Assembly (NCBI GenBank): GCA_015661555.1
Contig: DQVW01000041.1
Span: 1-29,152 of the forward strand
Source: Methanothermococcus okinawensis
Lineage (GTDB): Archaea; AGJL01; Methanococci; Methanococcales; Methanococcaceae
Length of the DNA stretch: 29,152 nt
Direction of reading: 5' to 3'
Part shown: one piece after another, positions 7,319 through 14,797 of the stretch
How positions within the stretch are numbered: position 1 is the first letter of the stretch
Layout: the number at the start of each line of letters is the position of its first letter
The notes under the pieces: model-generated
What the model was told of the DNA's origin: nothing
Databases searched by the model: none
What the model saw: only the letters and a program-made list of their open reading frames with translations
Made by a program: the position numbers and the translations under genes

Positions 7319-8992
7319 TTACTTGTGGGCAAAGTAGCAGATGATCTCCAACTCCCCATTCTCCCTTTTTTCATCTACCCTTGCAAATCCATACCTCTCA
7401 AATTGGACTATCTCATCTACATCTACCTTTCTAAAGTCCTTCTCTGCAAATCCAGGGCGCTCCCTACCCTCTGTATCCACTACCACTGTTTTTACAGCAT
7501 CCTTAACTGGTACCCAGTGTATTATCTTCCCCCTCTTTCTCCTAAGTATTCTGAAATCCTCACTGTGATACCTGGCGTATACTACATCCCCCTCTATCTT
7601 CTCCACAACTATGTTGCACAACTCCATCAACCTGTACATCTTGTTGACCTCCAGGTCGTCTGAGATGTAGACCTCCCCCTCAAAGGGAAGTTCCCTGGTA
7701 CCTAGATCCCTATCTGGATGCATCCTCAGATACACCGTCTTAGGTTCTGCTCCCAACACCTTCAACCTCTTGGGATTCTCCACGAAGAAGAACCTCTTTG
7801 CATCCTTATCCACTATCTCCCTGTTTATGGCGTAGAGGTTTTCCCAGGAGTATTTTACATCTGCAGGTTTTATACCAATCTCCAACATGGATCTGTAGAT
7901 GGCCTCAGGTCTTATACCCCTCCTTCTAAGGGCCCTAAGGGTTCCCAACCTTGGATCGTCCCATCCCCTGTACTCCCCCTTAAGTATACCCTGGTACATC
8001 TTGGAGGTACTTAGGACTGTTCCCTCTATCTTTAAGATACCGTAGTGTATATACTCAGGCATCTCCCACTGGAAGTACTGGAAGATATACCTCTGCTTCT
8101 CTGTATTGACTATGTGATCCTTTCCCCTTAGAACATGGGTTATCCCCAGTAGGTGATCGTCAACTGGAACTGAGAAGTTCATAAGGGGATAGACTATATA
8201 CCTGTCTCCAGTTCTAGGATGGGGGGTATCCTCCATTCTAAATATTGGAAAGTCCCTGACAGAGGGGTTTTTATGTTTTATATCGGTCTTCAACCTAACT
8301 ACAGCCCCCTCTAAACTGTTATCCAACATCCTCTCCCAGAGTTCCAGATTCTCCTCCACAGATCTCTCCCTACATCTACAGGGTATACCCTGGTTCTTAA
8401 GTCTCCTGAACTCTTCAGGGTCACACTGGCATACGTAGGCATGTCCCATCTCAATTAGCCTCTCACAGTGATGGTAGTATATCTCCATCCTTTCAGACTG
8501 TATAACCTTCTCCCCCACCTCTATATTCAGCCACTCCAGATCCTCCTCTATCATCTCGTAGGCCTCTGGGAGTACCCTCTTAGGGTCTGTATCCTCCAGT
8601 CTCAGTATGAATTTTCCCCCGTACTTCTTTACGAAGTAGTCGTTAAGTACCGCCGCCCTACTGTGGCCCAGGTGAAGAGGACCAGAGGGATTTGGGGCAA
8701 ACCTCATAACTACATTACCCCTTACATTCCTCAGTGCTAACTCCCTCTTCCTCTCCCCACCTTCCTCAGTTAACATCTCTGGGGCTATCTCCTCCAACAT
8801 TCTCCTCTGCTCCTCCAGGGACATAGATTCAACTTCCTTAGATACCTCGAGTATCAGGTTGTATACCTCTTTAGCCCTACCTCTAAGATGGGGATGATCT
8901 GCCATTATCTTTCCCATAACCCCCTTGGGATGAGGTTTACCACCTTTTAAAATAGCACTTTGAAGTACGTATTTAAGGATAATCTCCCTCAA
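7319..8992 (-). CDS. gltX: Glutamate--tRNA ligase (archaeal GluRS)
   Basis: Charges tRNA-Glu; in archaea without GlnRS it also misacylates tRNA-Gln for later amidation by GatDE. The 557-residue protein has the class I signature HLGH within NPSGPLHLGHSRAA (about 102-115), a four-Cys cluster CQC...CRC (about 188-207) that could bind zinc, and a KMSKS equivalent STSKM (328-332). The beta-barrel anticodon-binding part at the C-terminus is of the archaeal/eukaryotic GlnRS-like kind. A TTG start at 8992 is chosen: GAGGTGG stands 4 bases before it. The ATG at 9010 has no ribosome binding site, and using it would place GAGGTGG inside the coding region. If the ATG were used, the protein would have 563 residues. 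Confidence 0.95.
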   Translation of the reverse strand: MREIILKYVLQSAILKGGKPHPKGVMGKIMADHPHLRGRAKEVYNLILEVSKEVESMSLEEQRRMLEEIAPEMLTEEGGERKRELALRNVRGNVVMRFAPNPSGPLHLGHSRAAVLNDYFVKKYGGKFILRLEDTDPKRVLPEAYEMIEEDLEWLNIEVGEKVIQSERMEIYYHHCERLIEMGHAYVCQCDPEEFRRLKNQGIPCRCRERSVEENLELWERMLDNSLEGAVVRLKTDIKHKNPSVRDFPIFRMEDTPHPRTGDRYIVYPLMNFSVPVDDHLLGITHVLRGKDHIVNTEKQRYIFQYFQWEMPEYIHYGILKIEGTVLSTSKMYQGILKGEYRGWDDPRLGTLRALRRRGIRPEAIYRSMLEIGIKPADVKYSWENLYAINREIVDKDAKRFFFVENPKRLKVLGAEPKTVYLRMHPDRDLGTRELPFEGEVYISDDLEVNKMYRLMELCNIVVEKIEGDVVYARYHSEDFRILRRKRGKIIHWVPVKDAVKTVVVDTEGRERPGFAEKDFRKVDVDEIVQFERYGFARVDEKRENGELEIICYFAHK

Positions 8993-8996
8993 CTTT

Positions 8997-9003
8997 CCAC
9001 CTC
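8997..9003 (-). promoter_or_regulatory. Ribosome binding site that decides a TTG start for gltX
   Basis: The minus strand reads GAGGTGG, then AAAG, then TTG (8992-8990). It matches the archaeal 16S rRNA tail (CACCUCC) well, and there is no comparable site before the upstream ATG at 9010. Confidence 0.6.
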
Positions 9004-9041
9004 TTAACATTCTAATAAGAACACTTTTTTACAGCATTATA

Positions 9042-9049
9042 TTTATATA
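9042..9049 (+). promoter_or_regulatory. TATA box of the aIF2-beta gene, probably shared with gltX
   Basis: TTTATATA is the exact consensus box A of methanococcal promoters. Transcription to the right would start near 9071, after the ATG at 9055, which supports translation from 9085. Read on the other strand the same block gives TATATAAATATAA, which could drive gltX from about 9018. Confidence 0.6.
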
Positions 9050-9084
9050 GTAAGATGGAGAAGGGATTGAATCTAGGTGATAAA

Positions 9085-9510
9085 ATGGGAGAGTATAAGA
9101 TTTACTACGATTACGAGACACTACTTAAGAGGGCATTTAGCCAACTACCTGAGGAGGTATTTAAAGACATAAGGTTTGAGGTACCACCTGCAGAAAGTAT
9201 TGTAGAGGGTAACAGGACTGTAATAAAGAACTTCAGGGACATTGCCAAGGTAATAAACAGGGATATACAGTTCTTTGCAAAGTATATAATGAGGGAGTTA
9301 GGTACTGCCGGGAATGTAGAGGGACAGAGGTTAATACTCCAGGGTAAGTTTAGCAACTACCTTATTAACAGTAAGATCAGGGAGTTCATAGAGGAGTACG
9401 TACTTTGTGATGAGTGTGGAAAGCCAGATACCAAGATTATTAAAGAGGGTAGACTCCACTTCCTTAAGTGCATGGCCTGTGGAGCTATAAAACCCATTAA
9501 GTTGATCTAA
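9085..9510 (+). CDS. eif2b: Translation initiation factor 2 subunit beta (aIF2-beta)
   Basis: Part of the aIF2 heterotrimer that carries initiator Met-tRNA to the small ribosomal subunit. The 141-residue protein (MGEYKIYYDYETLLKRA at the start) has the family length, an alpha-beta core (about 20-100) with the GNVEGQRLILQGKFSN segment, and a C-terminal zinc ribbon with Cys108, Cys111, Cys129 and Cys132. The ATG at 9085 is chosen because AGGTGAT (9075-9081) stands directly before it and because the TATA box at 9042-9049 would place the transcript start after the ATG at 9055. It heads a translation-related run with NMD3 (21 bases on) and L15e. Confidence 0.95.
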   Translation: MGEYKIYYDYETLLKRAFSQLPEEVFKDIRFEVPPAESIVEGNRTVIKNFRDIAKVINRDIQFFAKYIMRELGTAGNVEGQRLILQGKFSNYLINSKIREFIEEYVLCDECGKPDTKIIKEGRLHFLKCMACGAIKPIKLI

Positions 9511-9531
9511 TCTTTTCCCCTAGGTGGGAGT

Positions 9532-10641
9532 ATGAAGGGATTCTGCTACAGGTGTGGTTACGAGGGTGAGTTGATAGAGGGGTTATGTAGGGAGTGCTAC
9601 GCCCAGGTATACCCACTCTTCCATATACCTGAGGAGATAAGGATAGAAGTATGCCACATGTGTGGCTCCTACAAGAGAAGGACCTGGCAGGATCCAAGGG
9701 GTGAAGACCTCTACTCCATACTGGAGGAGATTGCCTACTACGCCACAAAGGACAACATAAAGAAGGCTCATAAAAATATCCAGGTGGAGATAATACCCCA
9801 GGAGCCAAGGCAAATGCCTGGGGGTAAGAGGACAAAGGTGGAGATACCTGTTAAGGTAATTGGGAGGGGGAGGTTACCAGGGGAGGATAGGGAGAGGACT
9901 ATGGAGAAGGAGGTAACAGTACGTCTACAGATGGTTCAGTGTCCAAGGTGCTCCAGGTATATGTCCAACTACTACGAGGCCACCCTCCAGGTAAGGGCCA
10001 TGAACAGGCCTCTAACTGAGGAAGAGAAGGAGGAGTTAGATAGATTTGTAAGGAAGGAGGTTGAAAAAAGATTGAAGAAAGACAGGATGGCCTTCATCTC
10101 CAAGTTTATACCTAAGAAGGAGGGACTGGACTATCAGATAGGCTCCATGGGTGGGGCGAGAAACATAGCCTCAAGTATAAAGGCCAAATATGGGGGAAAG
10201 ATAAAGGAAACTGCCAAGTTAGTTGGAGTTGACAAGAACAGTGGTAAGAACCTCTACAGGATCACCATAGTTGTAAGAATACCTGAGTATAAGGTTGGAG
10301 ATATAGTGGAGTACAGGGATAAGGTTTACAAGGTAGTCTCCATAAAGGAGGATAAGCTATACCTGGAGGATATAACAGAGAGGGGGGAGAAGATACCTGT
10401 TCCCTGGAGTACTGCCGAGAAGGAGACTAGACTTCTGAAAAAGTGGGAGGAGTGTCCCACAGCTACAGTTATCTCCGTCTCACCTGAGACTGTCATAGCA
10501 ATGGACGACAGTAGCTACGAGGTATACGAGTACAACAACATATTTAAGGACATTGAAGAGGGTGACGTCCTCAGGATATATAAAAAGGACGATGTAAGTT
10601 ATGTGGTAGGCGTAGATAAGAAGGAGAAAAGGGAGGATTAA
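9532..10641 (+). CDS. NMD3 family protein (60S subunit export adaptor homologue)
   Basis: Archaeal homologue of eukaryotic NMD3, which binds the late 60S subunit and guides nuclear export; in an archaeon it must have an older task, probably in large-subunit maturation or quality control (inference). The 369-residue protein has zinc-binding pairs Cys5/Cys8, Cys19/Cys22, Cys41/Cys44 and Cys137/Cys140, followed by the alpha-beta core with KKEGLDYQIGSMGGARNIAS and a C-terminal beta-rich part (about 255-360) that looks like an OB/SH3-type barrel, as in the eukaryotic protein. AGGTGGGAGT precedes the ATG. Follows the aIF2-beta gene closely, so the two are likely co-transcribed. A T-run follows the stop. 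Confidence 0.92.
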   Translation: MKGFCYRCGYEGELIEGLCRECYAQVYPLFHIPEEIRIEVCHMCGSYKRRTWQDPRGEDLYSILEEIAYYATKDNIKKAHKNIQVEIIPQEPRQMPGGKRTKVEIPVKVIGRGRLPGEDRERTMEKEVTVRLQMVQCPRCSRYMSNYYEATLQVRAMNRPLTEEEKEELDRFVRKEVEKRLKKDRMAFISKFIPKKEGLDYQIGSMGGARNIASSIKAKYGGKIKETAKLVGVDKNSGKNLYRITIVVRIPEYKVGDIVEYRDKVYKVVSIKEDKLYLEDITERGEKIPVPWSTAEKETRLLKKWEECPTATVISVSPETVIAMDDSSYEVYEYNNIFKDIEEGDVLRIYKKDDVSYVVGVDKKEKRED

Positions 10642-10642
10642 G

Positions 10643-10649
10643 TTTTTTT
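10643..10649 (+). terminator. T-run after the NMD3 gene
   Basis: Seven T residues directly after the stop codon. The 91-base gap that follows is AT-rich and probably holds the promoter of the L15e gene (TTTTTTATTTAG near 10696-10706 is a weak TATA candidate); nothing else is seen in it. Confidence 0.4.
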
Positions 10650-10732
10650 ACCGTTAAGTTAATATACCATAGGTCACTATCTAAAACCACTTATTTTTTT
10701 ATTTAGAATTAAAACACTTAAAAGGGATAGCT

Positions 10733-11317
10733 ATGGGTATATACAAGTATATTCAGGAGGCTTGGAAGGTTCCAGGGGAATCCTACGTTAGGGAGCTGTT
10801 AAGGGAAAGGATGCAGCAGTGGAGAAGGGAACCTGCAGTTGTAAGGATAGAGAGACCTACAAGATTGGACAGGGCCAGAAACCTGGGGTATACTGCAAAA
10901 CAGGGGATTATCGTAGTTAGGGTTAGGGTGAGAAGAGGTGGATTAAGGAAGCCAAGACCTAAAGGTTCCAAGAAACCTGCAACCCTAGGGGTTAATAAAA
11001 TAACCATGGGTAAATCTATACAGAGGATAGCAGAGGAGAGAGCTGCTAGAAGGTATCCAAACATGGAGGTTTTGAACTCCTACTGGGTTGGTGAGGATGG
11101 AAAGTACAAATGGTACGAGGTAATTCTTGTAGATCCCCACCATCCATCTATCAAAAGTGATCCTAGGTACAACTGGTTATGTACTGGAAAACATAAGGGT
11201 AGGGTATTTAGGGGGTTAACTTCGGCAGGTAAGAAGGGTAGAGGACTGAGGAATAAGGGTAAGGGAGCAGAGAAGGTTAGACCAAGTATAAAGGCTAACA
11301 GAAGACAGGGTAAGTAA
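10733..11317 (+). CDS. rpl15e: Large-subunit ribosomal protein eL15 (L15e)
   Basis: The 194-residue basic protein matches the L15e family over its whole length, with RNLGYTAKQGIIVVRVRVRR near residue 45 and the conserved GKHKGRVFRGLTSAGKKGRG towards the end. It binds 23S rRNA in the large subunit. No bacterial equivalent exists. The ATG is preceded by AGGGATAGCT, a weak ribosome binding site. A T-rich terminator-like tract follows the stop, so it is probably a separate transcript from topoisomerase VI-B. Confidence 0.97.
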   Translation: MGIYKYIQEAWKVPGESYVRELLRERMQQWRREPAVVRIERPTRLDRARNLGYTAKQGIIVVRVRVRRGGLRKPRPKGSKKPATLGVNKITMGKSIQRIAEERAARRYPNMEVLNSYWVGEDGKYKWYEVILVDPHHPSIKSDPRYNWLCTGKHKGRVFRGLTSAGKKGRGLRNKGKGAEKVRPSIKANRRQGK

Positions 11318-11328
11318 ACAACTGACTA

Positions 11329-11342
11329 TTTTTTCTCTTTTT
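11329..11342 (+). terminator. T-rich tract after L15e
   Basis: TTTTTTCTCTTTTT follows the L15e stop codon by 11 bases. Further on, TTTTTTTATTA (about 11363-11373) could be the TATA box of top6B, with a start near 11394. Confidence 0.45.
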
Positions 11343-11401
11343 ATCTAACTTTTATCATCCTCTATTTTTTTATTAAAGGTTTGATAACTCCCGGTGAAAT
11401 T

Positions 11402-13387
11402 ATGGGGGATAAGAGTTCTATATTTGAGGAGTTTAGGGAGCATTCCATCTCTGAATTTTTCAGGAAGAACAGACATATGCTAGGATACAGTGGTAAACTA
11501 AGAAGTATGACTACCATTGTTCACGAGTTAGTAACTAACGCCTTAGATGCCTGTGAGGAGGCTGAAATACTACCTGATATCAAGGTGGAGATTAAAAAAC
11601 TGGGAACAGACCACTACAAAGTTGCTGTAGAGGACAACGGACCTGGTATACCCCCAGAGTTTGTACCTAAGGTATTTGGTAAGATGTTGGCAGGTTCCAA
11701 GATGCACCGTTTTGTTCAATCTCGAGGACAGCAGGGTATTGGAGCTGCAGGGGTACTACTATTTGCCCAGGTAACCACTGGAAAACCTTTAAAGATAACA
11801 ACCTCCACTGGAGATGGGAAGATCCACATCATGGAGGTTAAGATGAACATTGAAAAGAATGAGGGGGAGGTGCTTTCCCACAAGGTTAAAAAAGGGCGTT
11901 GGAGAGGTACGAGAGTAGAGGGAGAATTTAAAGAGGTTACCTACAGTAGGAGGGAGCAGGGGCCCTACGAGTACCTTAGGAGGATAAGTCTATCTACACC
12001 CCACGCCAGGATAACCCTTGTAGATCCAGAGGAGACCATTGTATTTGAGAGGACCGTTGACAAGATCCCTGCACGTCCAGAGGAGATAAAACCCCACCCC
12101 TACGGTATAACCCCAGATGAACTTCTCTATATATCCCGGAGGACTAGGGCGAAGAAGATCTCCACTATGCTAGTTAGGGAACTCTCCAGGGTGACCCCTC
12201 AGAGGGTTAAGGAACTTCAGGACTATATTCTCAGGGACAAAATATTGGAGAAGTACAGGGGAAGTGAACTCTGGAACTTGATAGTGAAGTGCTACCTCAA
12301 AGTGGATATAGAGAAGTACCTAAAGAAGTTCTCTGAATATCTAGATAAAAAGGAGATTGAAGAGGTTAAGAGCATAATAAACGCCTTGCCAGAGAGCTTA
12401 TCCCAGTTGAAAAACTACTATTTGAAGTACCTTATTATGGAATACCTCATAGAGAAGTTAAGTGAGGAAAAACTGAAAGAGGTTAAGAGACACTTTAAGA
12501 AGAGGCCTGAGAGCTTTATAGATTTTGCAGAGAGGAACTATCTAAGTGCCTCCACAATGGAGGAGTTGAAGAAAAAACTTAGGGAGATCACCAGAAAACC
12601 TAGGGAGTTTATCGAGGCCCTGAAGGACAGGGGCATGGTATCTGAGGAGGAGTTGAAAAAACTTAGAAAAGAGATAGAGGAACTCCTGGATAAACCTCCA
12701 AAGGAGATGACCTGGGAGGATGCAGAGTTGATAGTAAGGGCACTTCAGGATATGGAGTTTATAGCACCTTCCACCACCGGACTGAGACCTATAGGTGCAG
12801 AAAACATTGAAAAATCCCTGAAGGCTGCTCTTAAACCTCAATTTGTAAAGGCCATAACTAGGAAGCCTAAGACCTACAGGGGAGGAATCCCCTTTGCAGT
12901 AGAGGTAGCTCTGGCCTACGGTGGAAATGCAGGGAGGGAGTCTGAGGGTACTAGAAAGATGGAGATAATGAGGTTTGCAAATCACGTACCCCTACTCTTC
13001 GACGCCTCAGGTTGTGGTATAACCAACGCTGTAAAGAGTATAAACTGGAGGAGATACGGTCTTAAAAATGAGGAGGAGGTGCCTCTAACAGTATTTGTAA
13101 ATCTCATCTCCACCCATATACCCTATACCTCTGCTGGAAAGCAGGCTATTGCCTGTGGCCCCGAGGAGAACGAAGAGATATACAACGAAATTAGACAATC
13201 CCTCATGATATGTGCAAGGGAGCTTGAGAAGTACCTGGCTAGAATAAGGAGGGAGATGGAGGAGGAGAAGAAGAGGAAGTATATACTTAAGTACGCCACC
13301 ATCTTTGCAGAGGGGTTGGCTAACATAACCAACAGACCTAAAGAGGAAATAGAGAGGAGGATAGTAGAATTACTAAGTAAAAGTTAA
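11402..13387 (+). CDS. top6B: DNA topoisomerase VI subunit B
   Basis: ATP-binding subunit of the type IIB topoisomerase that relaxes and decatenates DNA. The 661-residue protein has the GHKL ATPase motifs HELVTNALDACEE (about 41-53), DNGPGI (78-83) and GQQGIGAAG (109-117), the H2TH region, and the transducer domain with the switch lysine in SAGKQAIACG (Lys580). The region of about 275-430 is a long, charged, mostly helical stretch that makes the protein clearly longer than the roughly 530-residue Sulfolobus subunit. Nothing like the C-terminal Ig-like domain of some homologues follows the transducer. The ATG at 11402 is chosen because GGTGA stands 4 bases before it; the TTG at 11381 has no site. 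Subunit A is not in this window. Confidence 0.95.
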   Translation: MGDKSSIFEEFREHSISEFFRKNRHMLGYSGKLRSMTTIVHELVTNALDACEEAEILPDIKVEIKKLGTDHYKVAVEDNGPGIPPEFVPKVFGKMLAGSKMHRFVQSRGQQGIGAAGVLLFAQVTTGKPLKITTSTGDGKIHIMEVKMNIEKNEGEVLSHKVKKGRWRGTRVEGEFKEVTYSRREQGPYEYLRRISLSTPHARITLVDPEETIVFERTVDKIPARPEEIKPHPYGITPDELLYISRRTRAKKISTMLVRELSRVTPQRVKELQDYILRDKILEKYRGSELWNLIVKCYLKVDIEKYLKKFSEYLDKKEIEEVKSIINALPESLSQLKNYYLKYLIMEYLIEKLSEEKLKEVKRHFKKRPESFIDFAERNYLSASTMEELKKKLREITRKPREFIEALKDRGMVSEEELKKLRKEIEELLDKPPKEMTWEDAELIVRALQDMEFIAPSTTGLRPIGAENIEKSLKAALKPQFVKAITRKPKTYRGGIPFAVEVALAYGGNAGRESEGTRKMEIMRFANHVPLLFDASGCGITNAVKSINWRRYGLKNEEEVPLTVFVNLISTHIPYTSAGKQAIACGPEENEEIYNEIRQSLMICARELEKYLARIRREMEEEKKRKYILKYATIFAEGLANITNRPKEEIERRIVELLSKS

Positions 13388-13398
13388 AGGGTGTAACT

Positions 13399-14004
13399 AT
13401 GAAGAAGAGTTTAATAAAGAGGGTACTTGAACTTAGGGATGCTGGACTTACAGCTGTAGATATTGCAGAGGAGTTAAATATCTCTGTGGATACTGCCCTC
13501 TACTTGGTACTAAATGGGGAGAGGCTTCTAAAGGAATCTGAGGAGGTAGAGAAGAGAGTGGATATCTTTGTCAACTGGGATAATATAAAGATCTCCCCAA
13601 AGAGGTTGAAATGTATTACCTCCATTATGTGTGATATGCTAAGTGATATAGACTTCGATGTGGTGCTAGGTATATCTACAGGGGGGATACCCTTAGGTAC
13701 CTTGATAGCCGAGGAGTTAAATAGGGATTTTTCCATATACATACCAAAAAAGCATCTCCAGGGTAGGGATAAAACTCGAGGGTTCATAGGTCATAACTAC
13801 CAGAGTATTAAGGGTAGAAGGATAGTAGTAGTAGACGACGTAATAACCTCTGGAAATACTATCAGGGAGACTGTCAACTATGTAAAGAGTATAGGGGATC
13901 CTCGAGGTGCCATAGTGGTAATAGACAAAAGTGGTATGGAGGAGATAGATGGAATACCTGTAAGGGCTCTCTTCAGAGTGGGAACTGTTGAACTCTCCAG
14001 GTGA
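13399..14004 (+). CDS. gfcR: PyrE-like transcription regulator of the GfcR family (HTH plus phosphoribosyltransferase fold)
   Basis: The 201-residue protein has an N-terminal helix-turn-helix (about 1-45; LTAVDIAEELNISVDTALYL) and a type I phosphoribosyltransferase domain with the PRPP loop RIVVVDDVITSGNT (141-154). This is the architecture of the archaeal orotate phosphoribosyltransferase-like proteins, of which GfcR of haloarchaea regulates sugar catabolism genes. Binding of a phosphoribosyl ligand as a signal is likely; catalytic activity is uncertain. GGGTGT precedes the ATG. It follows top6B by 11 bases, and its TGA stop lies inside the ribosome binding site of minD. Confidence 0.85.
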   Translation: MKKSLIKRVLELRDAGLTAVDIAEELNISVDTALYLVLNGERLLKESEEVEKRVDIFVNWDNIKISPKRLKCITSIMCDMLSDIDFDVVLGISTGGIPLGTLIAEELNRDFSIYIPKKHLQGRDKTRGFIGHNYQSIKGRRIVVVDDVITSGNTIRETVNYVKSIGDPRGAIVVIDKSGMEEIDGIPVRALFRVGTVELSR

Positions 14005-14011
14005 TAGGTTT

Positions 14012-14797
14012 ATGATTATTACCATAGCCTCTGGAAAGGGGGGTGTGGGAAAAACCACTGTAACTGCAAATCTGGGGGTGGCACTTTCCAAGATTGGGAA
14101 GAAGGTCCTCCTGGTAGATGGAGATATCTCCATGGCCAACTTAGGTATTATATTCAACCTTGAAAAGAAGAGACCCTCTCTCCATGAGGTTCTAGCAGGT
14201 GAATGTGAGGTCAGAGAGGCCATATATAGACATGAAAGTGGGGTAGATGTACTCCCAACAAGTCTCTCTATCGAGGGGTATAGAAAGTCAGATTTAGATC
14301 TTTTTCCAGAGGTTATATCGGAGGTTGCAGATGATTACGACTACGTACTTATAGATGCCCCTGCAGGGTTAAACAGGGACATGGCAATTCACCTAGCAGT
14401 TGCAGATAAGGTACTTATCGTTCTAACCCCAGAGTTATTCTCTATCTCAGATGGACTTAAGATAAAACAGAGTAGTATGATGGCTGGGACCCCTATATTA
14501 GGGGTGGTTCTAAACAGAACTGGAAGGGACTTTGGAGAGATGGGTGTTGAAGAGATAGAGATGATAATTGAGGAGAAGGTTATCTGTACAATCCCCGAGG
14601 ATGAAAATATAAGAAGTGCCACCTTGAAGAGGATGAGTGTTATAGAGTATGCCCCTAAGTCTCCCGCTGCACTGGCTCATATGGAGTTGGCCCTCAAGAT
14701 CGTAGGCTCCTACGTGGATATCCATAGGATCGAAGATGTATATAGAGAGGGTATTCTAGACAGGATAAAGAGATTACTTCAGAGGTTTATTAGATAG
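14012..14797 (+). CDS. minD: MinD/ParA-type cell division ATPase
   Basis: The 261-residue protein starts MIITIASGKGGVGKTTVTAN, a deviant Walker A with the signature Lys9 and Lys14, followed by VDGDISMANLG (switch I region) and DYVLIDAPAGL (112-122, Walker B). The C-terminal ILDRIKRLLQRFIR can form an amphipathic basic helix, like the membrane-targeting tail of bacterial MinD. Its target in archaea may be positioning of division, chemotaxis or archaellum proteins; no MinC or MinE is present. The ATG at 14012 is set by AGGTGAT (13999-14005), which contains the gfcR stop; the upstream TTG is not a credible start. The last 24 bases overlap the 3' end of thiI on the other strand. Confidence 0.9.
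   Translation: MIITIASGKGGVGKTTVTANLGVALSKIGKKVLLVDGDISMANLGIIFNLEKKRPSLHEVLAGECEVREAIYRHESGVDVLPTSLSIEGYRKSDLDLFPEVISEVADDYDYVLIDAPAGLNRDMAIHLAVADKVLIVLTPELFSISDGLKIKQSSMMAGTPILGVVLNRTGRDFGEMGVEEIEMIIEEKVICTIPEDENIRSATLKRMSVIEYAPKSPAALAHMELALKIVGSYVDIHRIEDVYREGILDRIKRLLQRFIR

Noticed and set aside
9497..9835. 112-codon open frame on the minus strand over the NMD3 gene
   Set aside because: It covers the zinc-binding start of NMD3, which has a proper ribosome binding site and family motifs; the antisense product has none.
11318..11401. CTGA before a T-run after L15e, considered as the D box of a C/D guide RNA
   Set aside because: No RUGAUGA C box or paired D'/C' boxes lie at the right distance, and the region reads as terminator plus promoter.
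12542..12985. 147-codon open frame on the minus strand
   Set aside because: Antisense to topoisomerase VI-B; the product is a shadow composition rich in Leu/Ser/Tyr/Cys with no recognisable motif.
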